NCBI GenBank assembly: GCA_015179045.1
Contig: WHUZ01000065.1
Location: 1 to 64,000 of the forward strand
DNA: 64,000 nucleotides
Source: Kalaharituber pfeilii
Taxonomy: Eukaryota; Ascomycota; Pezizomycetes; Pezizales; Pezizaceae
Reading direction: 5' to 3'
Shown piece after piece: positions 33,631 through 43,687 of the stretch. The position numbers were made by a program, and so were the translations under genes. The notes under the pieces were generated by a model that worked only from the letters and a program-made list of their open reading frames with translations, was not told the DNA's origin and did no database searches. Position 1 is the first letter of the stretch. Every line of letters begins with the position of its first letter.

Positions 33631-34390
33631 CTTTTTTTTTTATTTTTTGTTTAAATCACATAACCCCGCTTGCAGCGCTAAGGCCATGGCAGGCTCCCTG
33701 GCAAGCCCTCATAGCCCGGAGACAGAGTTAAAGAAACTTCTACATATATGACCTTATCTCACCATCATCCCCCGCTCTCCTATCTTGTAGAACCTTATTC
33801 CGGGAAGGAAATTCCTCAACACATCGTACTCCTATCCATTTTCTGCCGTTCTCTTCCAATTCTTTTCCATATTCTTCCATTCTCCAAAATTGGGCGGTTC
33901 TTTTGGTAGCTGCACCAGAAAGCGAGATGCTCCCCCATTTGTACCTCCCCACATCTGCAGTTATCCGATTCAGCCATCTCCCTCTCTAGGTGCAAGGCAA
34001 TAAACTTCGATGTTGCTACCGTATTCCACTCCATGGCCTTCCCCCCTCTGAACCTTTCTATTTCGCTCCTCTTCTTCCTCCATACTTTTAATTTCTAGTG
34101 CACCCTACTCCCAGTGGCCACCTCCTTCCTCATCTGTACCATCTTCTTCTTTACAATCTTGTCTACCTTCTCATTACCTATAATTTCAATGTGAGCTTTC
34201 ACCCACATCAGTTTCACCTCCTCCTGTTTCTCTTTCTCTGAGCAAACCTGTTTACTATCTCTCTTATATTCTCTATCTTTTTCTTGCCCTTCCTATTTAT
34301 CTTCTGAATTGCTATAGCAGCTACTTTAGAATATAGTAATCCCAGATGGGCTTGTTGCACATTTATTTGGCCCTGTAGAGGGACGATGGA
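33631..34390 (-). mobile_element. LINE family A remnant, AT-shifted, with RNase H and zinc finger traces
   Basis: Poly(T) and tail A (33631-33730) are followed on the minus strand by the zinc finger CRCGEVQMGEHLAFWC (about 33930-33975), MEWNTVATSKFIALHLE and, farther 5', AIAIQKI then ENIREIVNRFAQRKR from RNase H. Compared with the copies at 1-1591 and 27554-29342 it has many G-to-A and C-to-T changes (for example AAGGCAGGCAGG has become AAGATAAATAGG), plus frameshifts. The 5' end and duplication are unclear. Confidence 0.75.
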
Positions 34391-34470
34391 ATGATGCACA
34401 TCTATGAAATGAAAGTAGAAAGTAGGTTACAAGCATATCTAGAGCAATATTCATTTGCACTGGATAGAAC

Positions 34471-34711
34471 GTGTAAGGCGTGGAAGAAAAGGTTGCCGAG
34501 GGGGGATGCGGGGCTGAAGTAACCGACGTAGAAACACGGGGAAGGAGACACGGTGGCGGAGGTCTTGGACTGGGCGGCGGAGTGAGGCATGCTTCTTCTT
34601 TCTATTTATATGATATCTCCGTTCTCTGTTTTTCAAATAATATTTGTTACATAACCTCTCGCCATAGCCTGTAAGGCGGCATGCGAGTAATGATATTAAC
34701 AAAAAAAAAAA
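34471..34711 (+). mobile_element. LINE family B, strongly 5'-truncated, 241 bp
   Basis: It begins in the ORF2 C-terminus (CKAWKKRLPRG...VAEVLDWAAE) and has a 3' UTR and tail B (GCCT-GTA-AGGC) with a short A tail. Perfect 12-bp duplication ACTGGATAGAAC at 34459-34470 and 34712-34723. Confidence 0.9.
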
Positions 34712-34971
34712 ACTGGATAGAACTCTATTATATATTTATGGAAATCTAGTATATAGAGTATCACGACATTTATTATCATCATATTAAGGTGTAAGCCTTA
34801 CTCCAGAACAATAAGAATTTAATTGACGAATATCTTCAGTGCGTATAGTTGTTGAATAGGTCTTTAAAGACATTGGCCAGCAACTATTTTCCTTTATTAA
34901 TTATGCTCCAAACCAATGTCATCTTCAGCAACGAGTTGGAGCTCAATTTATTACAGCAACTCTTCTATATA

Positions 34972-35032
34972 TACCCTGCCATGGCCAAGTGCTACAAGCG
35001 GGGTTATGTGATTAAAAAAAAAAAAAAAAAAA
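34972..35032 (+). mobile_element. LINE tail-only insertion (family A), 61 bp
   Basis: TACCCTGCCATGGCCAAGTG...GCGGGGTTATGTGATT plus A. Perfect 14-bp duplication AACTCTTCTATATA at 34958-34971 and 35033-35046. Confidence 0.92.
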
Positions 35033-35411
35033 AACTCTTCTATATAATACACATATTTGTCTGCATAGAGATCAGATTACTCAGTTTTTCAACTCAAGTG
35101 AGGGGGTAAAACCACCTATATTAGAAAAATATTTTTATTGATTATTATTCTACTGATTGCCTAAGGTATGTGTAAAAAATACTTGCATGAACTCTTGATG
35201 CTGGTAAGTTTATCATTGACTTTCTTCTAGAAGTGTACAGATTAGATTTTCAATTGACTGAATAGTACATTCTGTTGAGTCAATAACTGTATGTGAAATG
35301 TATTTTCCTCCTGTACCATTTCTTCAATTTTTTTTAATTCCTTCTCTTCTTTATTTTCTAGTCTTTTACTTAAATCTAATAATTTTGCTATTTGATTTTT
35401 TTTTTTTGACG

Positions 35412-35645
35412 TTAAGCTTGACTTTTCTCACTATTGCGAGAATCTAACTCTCTTGCTTGCCCTCTTATTGCTTCATCTCGTACCTTTTTTCCATCTGCTT
35501 CTAACTCTTCAAGCTTTTGTTTTACTTCTGCCTTCAATTCTGGATCTCGTGCATGTTGTTCTGAGCACAGAACTATCTCATACATATCTTGAGTATAAGC
35601 TAAAACATCCTCATCTGCACTAGTTTTCTGGAGTGATAATGACAC
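35412..35645 (-). CDS. Hypothetical 77-aa charged protein
   Basis: A minus-strand frame from ATG at 35645 to a stop at 35412. It is strongly helical and charged (DPELKAEVKQKLEELEADGKK), preceded by DVLAYTQDMYEIVLCSEQHA and ending NSEKSQA. The composition contrasts with the AT-rich flanks, which suggests a real or recently real exon. I do not recognise it. It may be one exon of a larger gene or part of an unidentified mobile element; no neighbour supports a role. Confidence 0.38.
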   Translation of the reverse strand: MSLSLQKTSADEDVLAYTQDMYEIVLCSEQHARDPELKAEVKQKLEELEADGKKVRDEAIRGQARELDSRNSEKSQA

Positions 35646-35659
35646 TTTCGACTATTAAA

Positions 35660-36606
35660 TTTAGTCAATATTTATATTATATTATAGAGAAAGAGTATAC
35701 ACCTTATAAGCTTTAATTAGGTAACTACACCGGCCTTTACAAGAGAGAGTAGAGCAAATAATAAGTACTGGCTGAATTAAAGCCAAATGTTCGGACACAG
35801 ATTCCCAACCCTTCATTGATTTTCCTCATGTACAATTGAAAACATCATTAGCAAGCACTTGTTTTGCAAGAGCTCGGTCCTCCCATCCCTGCCATTTCAT
35901 ACTCCTGCGACCTGTAGTCTTCGGTTCGTCATCTTGTTGCTGAGAATTTGTCGCTTCTGGTATGGTGGTAACCACGGTACCGATGGAAAGAATAAGGCCA
36001 AGCGCGGGCTGGAGCGGTACTCAGCGGTAGGGCCACATGATGACACATGCGTAGGACGAGGAAGAAAATTATGATTAAGAAGCGAGTTATGTATGTACAG
36101 GCTCAGTTGGAAGGCGAAGGTGGTCTATAAATTGTATGTAGATAGGGCTGTGTGGAGGGGCATACTGACATATACGGAGATATACAGACATGGACAGATA
36201 TGGACACGCACAGGCAAGACAATTGAAGGCCCTTTCCTTGACATTTGATCATTGAGGCCGCCCTTGAGGCTTCGTTCCGCCAGCTCTAGATACCGGTACC
36301 TGTGCGAAACAGTGGATACTGTCTAGCCGTCATCACACTGGCAGCTGAGAATTTGTTGCTTATTGCTGCTCAGTTGTTGCATCAGCGCTAAGAAATTGGC
36401 TCGGCAGGGCGGTTTGTGATGCCTCCAGCAATCTCTCATTTGTTAAAGCTTCTTGTCTATTTCTTGAAGAACCCATGGTATCACGGTAAAGTAGAGACTT
36501 TCAGCTATCAACTCTAATTACAACACTTTACTGCAAGGAGTAGAGATTATAATGCAAAGACCTAAGTAGTGAAGAAGGGAAAGACTTACGGTTGCCACAA
36601 ATGCAT
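35660..36606. other. Unassigned sequence
   Basis: No supported gene. Tandem ATATACAGACATGGACAGATATGGACA-like motifs occur near 36165-36215. Confidence 0.45.
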
Positions 36607-36618
36607 ATATGCTCAATT

Positions 36619-36673
36619 TTTTTTCCTTTTTTTTATATCAATACTCGCATGCCGCCCTATGGGCTATGGCGAG
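36619..36673 (-). mobile_element. LINE tail-only insertion (family B), 55 bp
   Basis: Interrupted poly(T) and the reverse complement of CTCGCCATAGCCCATAGGG. Perfect 12-bp duplication ATATGCTCAATT at 36607-36618 and 36674-36685. It lies about 230 bp beyond the stop of the SET gene. Confidence 0.9.
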
Positions 36674-36906
36674 ATATGCTCAATTGCTAGAGCTTCCCCA
36701 GATTATTGGATATGCCTAATTGGATGCACTATGGCCTAAAAGCACTACGGTGGAGTGTGGATAGTTAACCTGGAAGAATTTATCACTAAAAGTTACATAA
36801 ACCAAGGAACCCTATTGAGAAATTACGTCCTTTCCAGATGTTTGAATTCGGCCTTCTACTTCACTTACTAACCCTCAACCAAAGTTAATTACCATAAACG
36901 TAGAGC

Positions 36907-39347
36907 TCATAAGTGATAATCCCACCCATGATCCCTATATACCTTCTCAAACATATGCTTATACTCCTTCTCTGCACCGTAATACACCACGCCCGTTATC
37001 TTCGCTTTTCCCTTCCAATGCTGCGCCAGCCCTCGCTCCCCACGCCTCCAAAATGAGATTGAAATGTTGACCATGACCATTACTACCCACCATTCCACCC
37101 CACCATATCTCACAATTCTTTTGCCCTCATCGAATCCCCAACCAAGACATGAAAGAGACTTCATTCCAAGCTTGATTGTTCTTAGTTCTAGGGCAGCTCC
37201 TGCTCGTATCAGAGCAACTTGACAAACACGCACTGGTGCTGCCATCTCGGTACGATATTGTTCAGTCTCGGGAACGGTGTATGTTGAGTCGAAATCGGAG
37301 ATCAGTTTGGAAACCTCTTGAAAACCTGCGGCAGTAACAATATATTCAGGTGCCGTAGACAAGGCGAAGAGTTGCTTTGCAATGCTTTCTCTGCGGGAGA
37401 TAATGCTGATAGACTCCTTACTATCGTATTTGCATTGTTGGCATGTGCAGCACATCAGCCAGGATATGCGCAGTTGTTCTTTGCGTTCTTTGTAGGGCAT
37501 GTAGGGGTTGTGGTAGCTGATACAGAGTTGTGTCCCCACAGGGATGTCTTGAATGGCACGGTATAAAAGGAAATCTCTAGGTCCGGTGTGAATAAAGGTC
37601 AGAGGGCTTTTTTACAGGAATAATATCTTCAAAGAGAGTACTCGTACCCAAAGTAAGATGCATGTATATTAGGTCGGCATGAGTGATTTGCATACGAGGG
37701 CAAATCCCAGACAGCTTTAGCATAGCAATATTGGAGTCGTTGGGCTGCGAAGGCCTTTCCCTGGCTTGGTCTGAAGTTGTGGCTACGTACGATCTCTGTA
37801 GTGAGGTCCCTAATCATGCTCGATAACATGTTAGTTCATCAACCTCTATGACTACTGCATCCTATGGTACCAGCCATAACAATACCAGCTACAGAGAGAC
37901 GGAAGTAGAGGCTTAACTAACGTGTCTATAACTAATTTTCCATTGACTCTAGGTATCCCTTCAACTCCATACCCTTTATGATGAGTAGGCAATGAATAAA
38001 ACCTTTCCGCTTTTCTCTGGCAGTCAAACAACATCTCGTTTATTTTCGGGACCAATAAGTTCTCCGGCTCAGCAGGGTTTGCAGGGGGATCCTTGGACGT
38101 GAAAACTAAGCACATTGCCTTGCTACACAAAACTAGCTCTCCGAATTTAATGTCTCTAGTTGCAAACAGTCCCTTGGATCGCTCCTGCAACGGTTTTCCT
38201 TTGCTTAATACTGGTAGCATCGCAAGATGCTTTTTAGAAGGGTTAATATCTCTGAGTTCAAGGGGGCCTGTGTAATCAGCATAATCAAAGCCATAATCAT
38301 TCAACCCAAACAATGGAGGGCTTTGTCCCTTCAACATCTCCTGTGCATCCTTCCACATCTTACCAAAATCATAATCACCAGTGTTCCGTTCCTTTATGCG
38401 TAGTGTCAGCAAAGCATTCAACTCCGCAGCTCCATCGGTTCTCGGCTTGCGATCGAGTAGCGTATGTAGCACTTGTTTGCACTCATCATACCGTCGCCAG
38501 CAATAGAGCATTTTGGAAAGCTCAAACTGTGTCTTGGGATCTGTTGAATTCTTAAGCAGGGCTTGCCGCAGGGTAGCTTCCACAGTGTCGTGAAGACCAA
38601 GGTAACGCTCTGCAAGAGATCGATTACGAAGAAGAACTTCGTCGGGTACACTGCTATCATCTTTCAAGGCAAGTGCTTCGTTGTACCTATTTTACTGCTT
38701 GATTAATTCTGTGGGTTCACAAATTCTGGAATTCCTACTAACTTCTTGATGGCGTCTTCATACTCATTACGTTGATAAAACTTATTTCCCTCTTCCTTGA
38801 TTGACAGCCTTGTCCGTTGTCCCTTGTTTGGCTGTTGCTGCGTGTTCTGTCCCCACGCTGAATTCTTAACCAATTCATCACATGGGTCCAATATCTTCCA
38901 ATCAGACCTATGCCAAACAATAACAATCCACCTCGACAGCTGCAATTTAAAGAACTTCGGATCATAAACAATAATGATATCTCCCTTCTGGACTTTCTGA
39001 GCTGGCCAGAACCCAAATGCTGTGTTCAACATCAGTCGACATTTTGAGCCATCCTCATCCTCCACCTCGTAAATCGGCTGTATTTTTGCTCTTTCGACGC
39101 TCAAGATCCGAAACAGAATAAAGGCATCCAGTGACCGGCTATTCTCGAATAGTGATAGTGGGTTCCATGCAGCTCTGGTGGATTCAACCATTCCTTTTGC
39201 GACATCGATTGAAATCTTGTTGAGATTCTCTCGGGAGGCTTTTGCTGGACTGCCAATTCGGCTTTTGTCAATGCCGAACTCTTTGAGCAGTAGGGCGTCG
39301 AGGTCCAGTACCTCTGAGCGGGGTGCTGTCCATATCTGGCGAGACAT
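36907..39347 (-). CDS. TPR and SET domain protein, probable lysine methyltransferase (four exons)
   Basis: Predicted CDS is complement(join(36907..37576,37648..37818,37922..38686,38743..39347)), 736 aa. Introns (56, 103 and 71 nt) start GTTAGT, GTTAGT and GTACGA. The frame closes across all junctions and restores domain order. An N-terminal region (1-180) of unclear fold precedes TPR-like helices (KEEGNKFYQRNEYEDAIKKYNEAL, split by intron 1, to about 275). SET motifs follow: KGLFATRDIKFGELV (about 373), YANHSCRPNI (about 499-508), then GTQLCISYHNPY (about 528) and a post-SET CCTCQQC (about 557). NHSC and the downstream Tyr are the usual cofactor-binding and catalytic core. No MYND finger is visible. 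SET proteins of this layout transfer methyl groups from S-adenosylmethionine to protein lysines; the substrate here is unknown. Intron 2 has a second in-frame acceptor 9 nt downstream (exon from 37809), which would drop three residues. Confidence 0.9.
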
Positions 39348-39479
39348 GATGGGAGTGAGCTGTCGGCGATGGCAATGGGCACAATTGTGAGGAAGAGGGT
39401 TAAATACTGGGAAGCAATTGCGTCAGGCTCGACCTGTGAGACGCTTGGGGGCCTGAAGAGCAATTTCGTGCTTAGTTAG

Positions 39480-40320
39480 TAGGGTTTGCGCTCCGCCAGT
39501 TGGTGTCACCTGACGGCGGGCCTAACTCTTGGCAGCGATTACATTTGATGCAATCTTCACTTTACCGCATGCTTTATACGTCTTTGCCGACCAAGTGGAC
39601 CCTAGGGGTGTCCGCCGTTTTACTCACTTATATCATGTAGGATACAGTAGTTGGCGTCCATACATTTAGAACATTTGTTTTGGTGAGTTGTTGTCCTAGT
39701 TGCAGCACTGGCACTACCCAAGAGCCCCTACACCTATGGAGCTCAATTCAGAGCCACCGGGTTCGAACGACATGTGCCGTCGTCAGAGTTGCGAGTTGGT
39801 GAAGCTGAAGTAGCCAATTTAGTGCGAGAGATAGAATTCAGGTTCCATATTTAAAGATACGAGATCTTATTGCATTTATTGAATTTATCGCACATACGAG
39901 AGCTATGTCCTAAGAGTATGAGTGCTAAACTGGAAACCCGGTTTTGGGGAAGGGTGCCAAGGTGCCTACTAGTGGTTGTCACTGAATAATTGAGAATGGT
40001 TACCACACTTTACTATACTTTACTATACTTGACTGAGGCGTTTTTAGTGCCTTGGCCCCTTCGTTCATTGGCCCATTGGATGGTGGCGCAACTTACCAGC
40101 ATAAATTCTTTTACCAGTCAAAATCGACTGGTTAATGGCTGTTCTGGTAAGTAGAGCTCAGTTAGTAACCTACTTTGCTGCGTACACCCACAACATTTCG
40201 CACCATATATGTATGCAGCATCCGCGTATACACATCTCGATTCACATCAACCTTCAGCGTGCATCTACAACCACAAATAACACACACATATCCTATTTAT
40301 ATTTATGTCTTCTTTATATG
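39480..40320. other. Intergenic region upstream of the SET gene
   Basis: It probably holds the SET gene promoter (39350-39480). Small features are a direct repeat of ACTTTACTAT near 40009-40030 and a hairpin ACCAGTC...GACTGGT near 40111-40130. No gene is seen. Confidence 0.45.
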
Positions 40321-40325
40321 TCAAT

Positions 40326-40487
40326 TCACCCTGGAACATTGTATTGAAGTGTATCTTTGGCCATTTCTTCTAAATCTGAGTTGGAGTCTGCATCTGAATC
40401 AAGAGCCATGAGCATCATGATAGCTTTTACATTGCTTCTGAGCTCTTGCTGTATTACAGCTCTTTGACTTAGAGTGGCATGTCGCAT
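40326..40487 (-). CDS. Small acidic ORF, 53 aa
   Basis: A minus-strand ATG frame. It begins MRHATLSQRAVIQQELRSN and has a hydrophobic patch then an acidic run (ALDSDADSNSDLEEMA) before the stop. Acidic leaders of this kind are found at the start of some PIF/Harbinger-type transposon proteins, but no transposase domain is found downstream, so this is only a suggestion. It lies just outside the TA element at 40534. Confidence 0.25.
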   Translation of the reverse strand: MRHATLSQRAVIQQELRSNVKAIMMLMALDSDADSNSDLEEMAKDTLQYNVPG

Positions 40488-40533
40488 ATAAAGTCAATAC
40501 GCGTATATTGCGGTGATGTGTAGGGCATCACTA

Positions 40534-41692
40534 CTGTGTTTCACCACAAAGCGACGTGCACCATGTCCCGACACACATTTTACACCAAAACTGAGCATGC
40601 GCGAGATCATAAATCTCAACCACCAGAACAGAATTTTGCATGTGCTTTTCAGGGGAAATAAATACTGTGGTTCACCACTTTCCCGGACACATTTACCACC
40701 AGAACTGCGCAACTTTCGCACTCAATATCTCAACAACCACTACAGCATTTGTGAATGCACTTTGTGTAGCTATTAGACACAGTGTAATTCTTGCTATCTA
40801 GCACTTTTTCTTCATCAAAAATTGTGGCTGCAAAGGGATTATGGCTTGTCGCTTTTTTGTTGGAAGGCTTGGCATTTATTTGTATGGGATCTCCATACAA
40901 ATGTCACCACCCCCGAATTCTGCATGCTACACCTGCAATCAATTCATGAAAAAAACTCAGACACTCACATTCAATAGCATCACTCAGTCGGAAACTATGA
41001 ACAACGTAGTTAGGTAATAACTGTAGTGGTTGTGAAATTATTCACAATATTCATATTTCCCATAGAAACCATTTGTATGAGAACAACGCCCAAAAGTAGA
41101 TAGTTGTACACCAACTCTGCAATTCAACAAATGAAAGTAAACTAAATGCAGCACCTTACTATACGTCTTCAGGTGATTCTTGACATATACTATCATAGCT
41201 ATTGTAATTAGCGTTGAAGAGTAGGACTACATTCGAGTCTGATGAACATTTTGTATGGAGATCCCATACAAATAAATGCCAAGCCTTCCAACGGAAATGC
41301 AACAAGTCATAATCCCTTTGCACCCCCAATTTTTGATGAAGAAAAGGTGCTAGATAGCAAGAATTACACTTTATCTAATAGCTACACAAAGTGCATTCAC
41401 AAATGCTGTTGTGGTTGTTGAGATATTGAGTGCAAAAGTTGCGCAGTTTTGGTGGTAAATGTGTCCGGGAAAGTGGTGAACCACATTAAAGGGTTATCCT
41501 TCAGCCCCTTCAAAGATTATTTCTGAAGAAGCTAAGGTGCGGAATATGAAGTTCAGTCCTTCATTTAACCCCTCCTTAAGCTCGATGTAAAATTCTATTC
41601 TGGTGGTTGAGATATATGTTGTCGCGCGCAGTCAGTACTGGTGTAAAGCGTGCGTCGGGACTTGGTGTACATCACATTGTGGTGAATTACAG
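40534..41692. mobile_element. TA-flanked DNA element, outer, about 110-bp inverted repeats
   Basis: The left end CTGTGTTTCACCACAAAGC and the inverted right end (from 41692) match in blocks for about 110 bp, including CTCAACCACCAGAA. They are flanked by TA at 40532-40533 and 41693-41694. The terminal bases match those of 1995-2911, so they are one family. It is non-coding and contains the second element 40665-41486. Confidence 0.75.
40665..41486. mobile_element. TA-flanked foldback element, inner, about 240-bp inverted repeats
   Basis: The left arm (40665-40905) and right arm (41262-41486) are inverted copies of about 240 bp, more than 90% identical by eye. They start YTGTGGTTCACCAC and end in the palindromic GTATGGGATCTCCATAC. 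TA flanks lie at 40663-40664 and 41487-41488. The interior (40906-41261) is non-coding. A transcript could form a long hairpin. It is inserted within the related element 40534-41692. Confidence 0.85.
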
Positions 41693-41942
41693 TAGCATTA
41701 TTCGCACCTCTGGTTGGTTGAACGTGTTTGGTAAGGTTCGAACTTTATGCAACTTTATTCCCGTGCTTCTATTAGTACCGTATCCCTGGCTAGTGAATAT
41801 TATCTTGACCAGGGTCTTTGGTTTATGATTGAGAACGCCTTTAGTCAGCACATTTTGATCCTAAATTTCAACACCAATCACTGGATGCAACACAAATCGT
41901 AAAAAATTAAAATTGCTCATAGATATGAGTAAAGAATCAGTT

Positions 41943-42002
41943 TTTTTGTTTTTTTTTTCCCCTTCACGTGACCCCTCTTGCAGCTGTTCGCCATGGCAGG
42001 GC
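41943..42002 (-). mobile_element. LINE tail-only insertion (family A), 60 bp
   Basis: Interrupted poly(T) and the reverse complement of GCCCTGCCATGGCGAACAGC. Perfect 12-bp duplication AAAGAATCAGTT at 41931-41942 and 42003-42014. The homologous copy at 18860-18890 lacks it, which gives an empty-site comparison. Confidence 0.92.
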
Positions 42003-42149
42003 AAAGAATCAGTTCATGATGGATTTCTAATTTGTGAATCTTTGTAACAAAGTTATCCCAAGTTAAAGAAAGATAAATTTTGGTGGGATACCCCAATTGA
42101 GTTACATACTGCTAATATAAATTAGGTAAAATTACCGCTTAATTAATAA

Positions 42150-42525
42150 GCAAGAAAAAAAATTACTTCAAAGAGTTGTTTTAAGCACATGTAATCACCA
42201 CTTGCTTTTTTCAGCCACCACTGAATAACTTGCCAATGCTTTCTATACACATATTCCTGAACCTGTTTAATTTCATAAATATAAACAGTAGAGTACGCAT
42301 TAGTAAATCGCATACAGTACTCATAGCAGTAAAGATAGAAGCAGTACTTGCAAAATGTAAAGCAGCAGGTACTGTGCCGCATAAGTCTTGAAAATTATAT
42401 TGACAGTTCTCACGAGGATAATATTTTGCTGCACACAAAAATCTCTGAATAAAATTTAACTCACAATGAAACTTTGGGTCAACGATTATAAGCTGGCTTG
42501 CTGCTTCCAATTCTTCTTTAAGCGA
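42150..42525 (-). pseudogene. DDE-type transposase C-terminal fragment, catalytic Glu replaced
   Basis: Two minus-strand frames joined by a frameshift read LIIVDPKFHCELNFIQRFLC, AAKYYPRENCQYNFQDL, VPAALHFAS, then EYCMRFTNAYS and VQEYVYRKHWQVIQWW. This is the conserved end of a Tc1/mariner-like (DDE_3-type) transposase. The motif around the third catalytic acid is usually NFIER; here it is NFIQR, so the acidic residue is lost. With the frameshift, the protein cannot be active. The N-terminal two thirds are absent. Confidence 0.7.
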
Positions 42526-42710
42526 AGAACAAGACGCGCAGTATTCCGTACAGTATGGAGCGAAGGAGCGAAGGGCGAGGGGTGTGGTATTCCTTATGGT
42601 AGGAAGAGGGCGAGGAAGCAAAGAGCGCATAAATTGCATGCGCTATTCGCCTTTTGGAATATCAAATTTATTATGCAGCGTTCCAATACTTTCCGAACCA
42701 GCCAGTAGAG

Positions 42711-43040
42711 ATCTGCCGATTGATCTTATCACTGGAATGTAATCTTTTTCCACAATCTAGGTCTGCTCTATGTCACTGACCATCATTTTTTTTTTTTCCG
42801 AACACCTCAAGATTCTTTTCTTTATGAGATCCTAGATTTTTTTCAATAAGATTAAAATCTGGAGACTTTGAAGCAAAGCTTGATCAGAAATCAGAACTCT
42901 TATTTGTAGCTCCTGCAATCGAATGTTGTAAAACATTGCAGCACGTAGTTTCAGGTAGAATCTAGTATAGTACTAGTAGAAATACTCTTGTAGGATACAT
43001 ATGATCTATTGCAAGCTAAGTATTGCAGCTCTTCTTTTTG
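42711..43040. other. Unassigned AT-rich sequence left of the Gypsy element
   Basis: It contains a T tract at 42786-42798 without a LINE hairpin. No gene is seen. GTGT at 43041-43044 is repeated at 50554-50557 on the far side of the Gypsy element. Confidence 0.5.
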
Positions 43041-43044
43041 GTGT

Positions 43045-43293
43045 TGTGGTGACGACGACGGAATGGGTTAATGCAAGCTTGGCGTGGATAAGGTAGCACG
43101 TGGAGATAAGGGCAGCACGTGAGGCAATATCGTATATATAGATTTCCTGTACTCTAGCACACACAATCAACAACCTTCTTCTCTTCTCTTCTTTTCGCAC
43201 TCGCACTCGCATTTAGTCGTACGTTCGTTCCGCCAGTTCTCACCGCTCCGGTCCATCGCAAGGCAGTAGTTGATACTATCTGTCTATCTTACA
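43045..43293 (+). repeat. Gypsy 5' LTR
   Basis: It begins TGTGGTGACGACGACGG and ends CTATCTTACA. A TATATATAG box lies at about 43128-43137, with a pyrimidine-rich stretch (CTTCTTCTCTTCTCTTC) about 40 nt downstream that may mark the transcription start. Confidence 0.9.
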
Positions 43294-43294
43294 T

Positions 43295-43312
43295 TGGTCC
43301 CTTCGACCGGAG
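43295..43312 (+). promoter_or_regulatory. Primer-binding-site-like sequence
   Basis: TGGTCCCTTCGACCGGAG begins one or two bases after the 5' LTR. The initial TGG would pair with the CCA end of a tRNA. The matching tRNA was not identified. Confidence 0.55.
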
Positions 43313-43687
43313 AGCTGTGGCTGAAGAACGAAAGTACGATAACTCGCATCTTGGGCATCTTTGAGCATCTTTGGGCATCTGGGCTAGCATAAACTCGCAC
43401 AACTCGCAAAACTCGCACAACCCACGCTCTGGCATATTCGCACGCTTCGCACAGGTCGTACTCTCGCATACTCCATCACTTGCACGCCTCGCACGCCTCG
43501 CACACATCGCACGCCTCGCACACATCGCACACATCGCACATATCTATATCTCATACTCGCACCACGGAAGGTCAACTCAACGCTCAGGAAAGTGGGAATA
43601 GCTGGAGACCCTGAAGAACGCCACCGAGATAGTGTCAGAGGAAAAATTTTTCCAAAGCAACAAGGGTCATTCAGTATCGTAACAAGA

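Larger units (their letters stand above)
41822..42705 (-). mobile_element. Broken Tc1/mariner-like element with DDE transposase remnant
   Basis: The minus-strand transposase C-terminus (42150-42525) is followed 3' by non-coding sequence shared with 18783-19115. The right end (42625-42705) carries TTTTGGAATA...TTATGCAGCGTTCCAATAC and CCGAACCAGCCAG before TA, matching the inverted ends of the MITE at 50950-51101. The left inverted repeat was not found, so this copy is truncated. Two ATTCCGT minisatellite units (42538-42612) interrupt the frame. A LINE tail sits at 41943-42002. Confidence 0.65.

Noticed and set aside
39755..39775. GGTTCGAAC resembling a tRNA B box
   Set aside because: There is no cloverleaf, A box or acceptor stem around it. 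No tRNA gene could be supported anywhere in the window.
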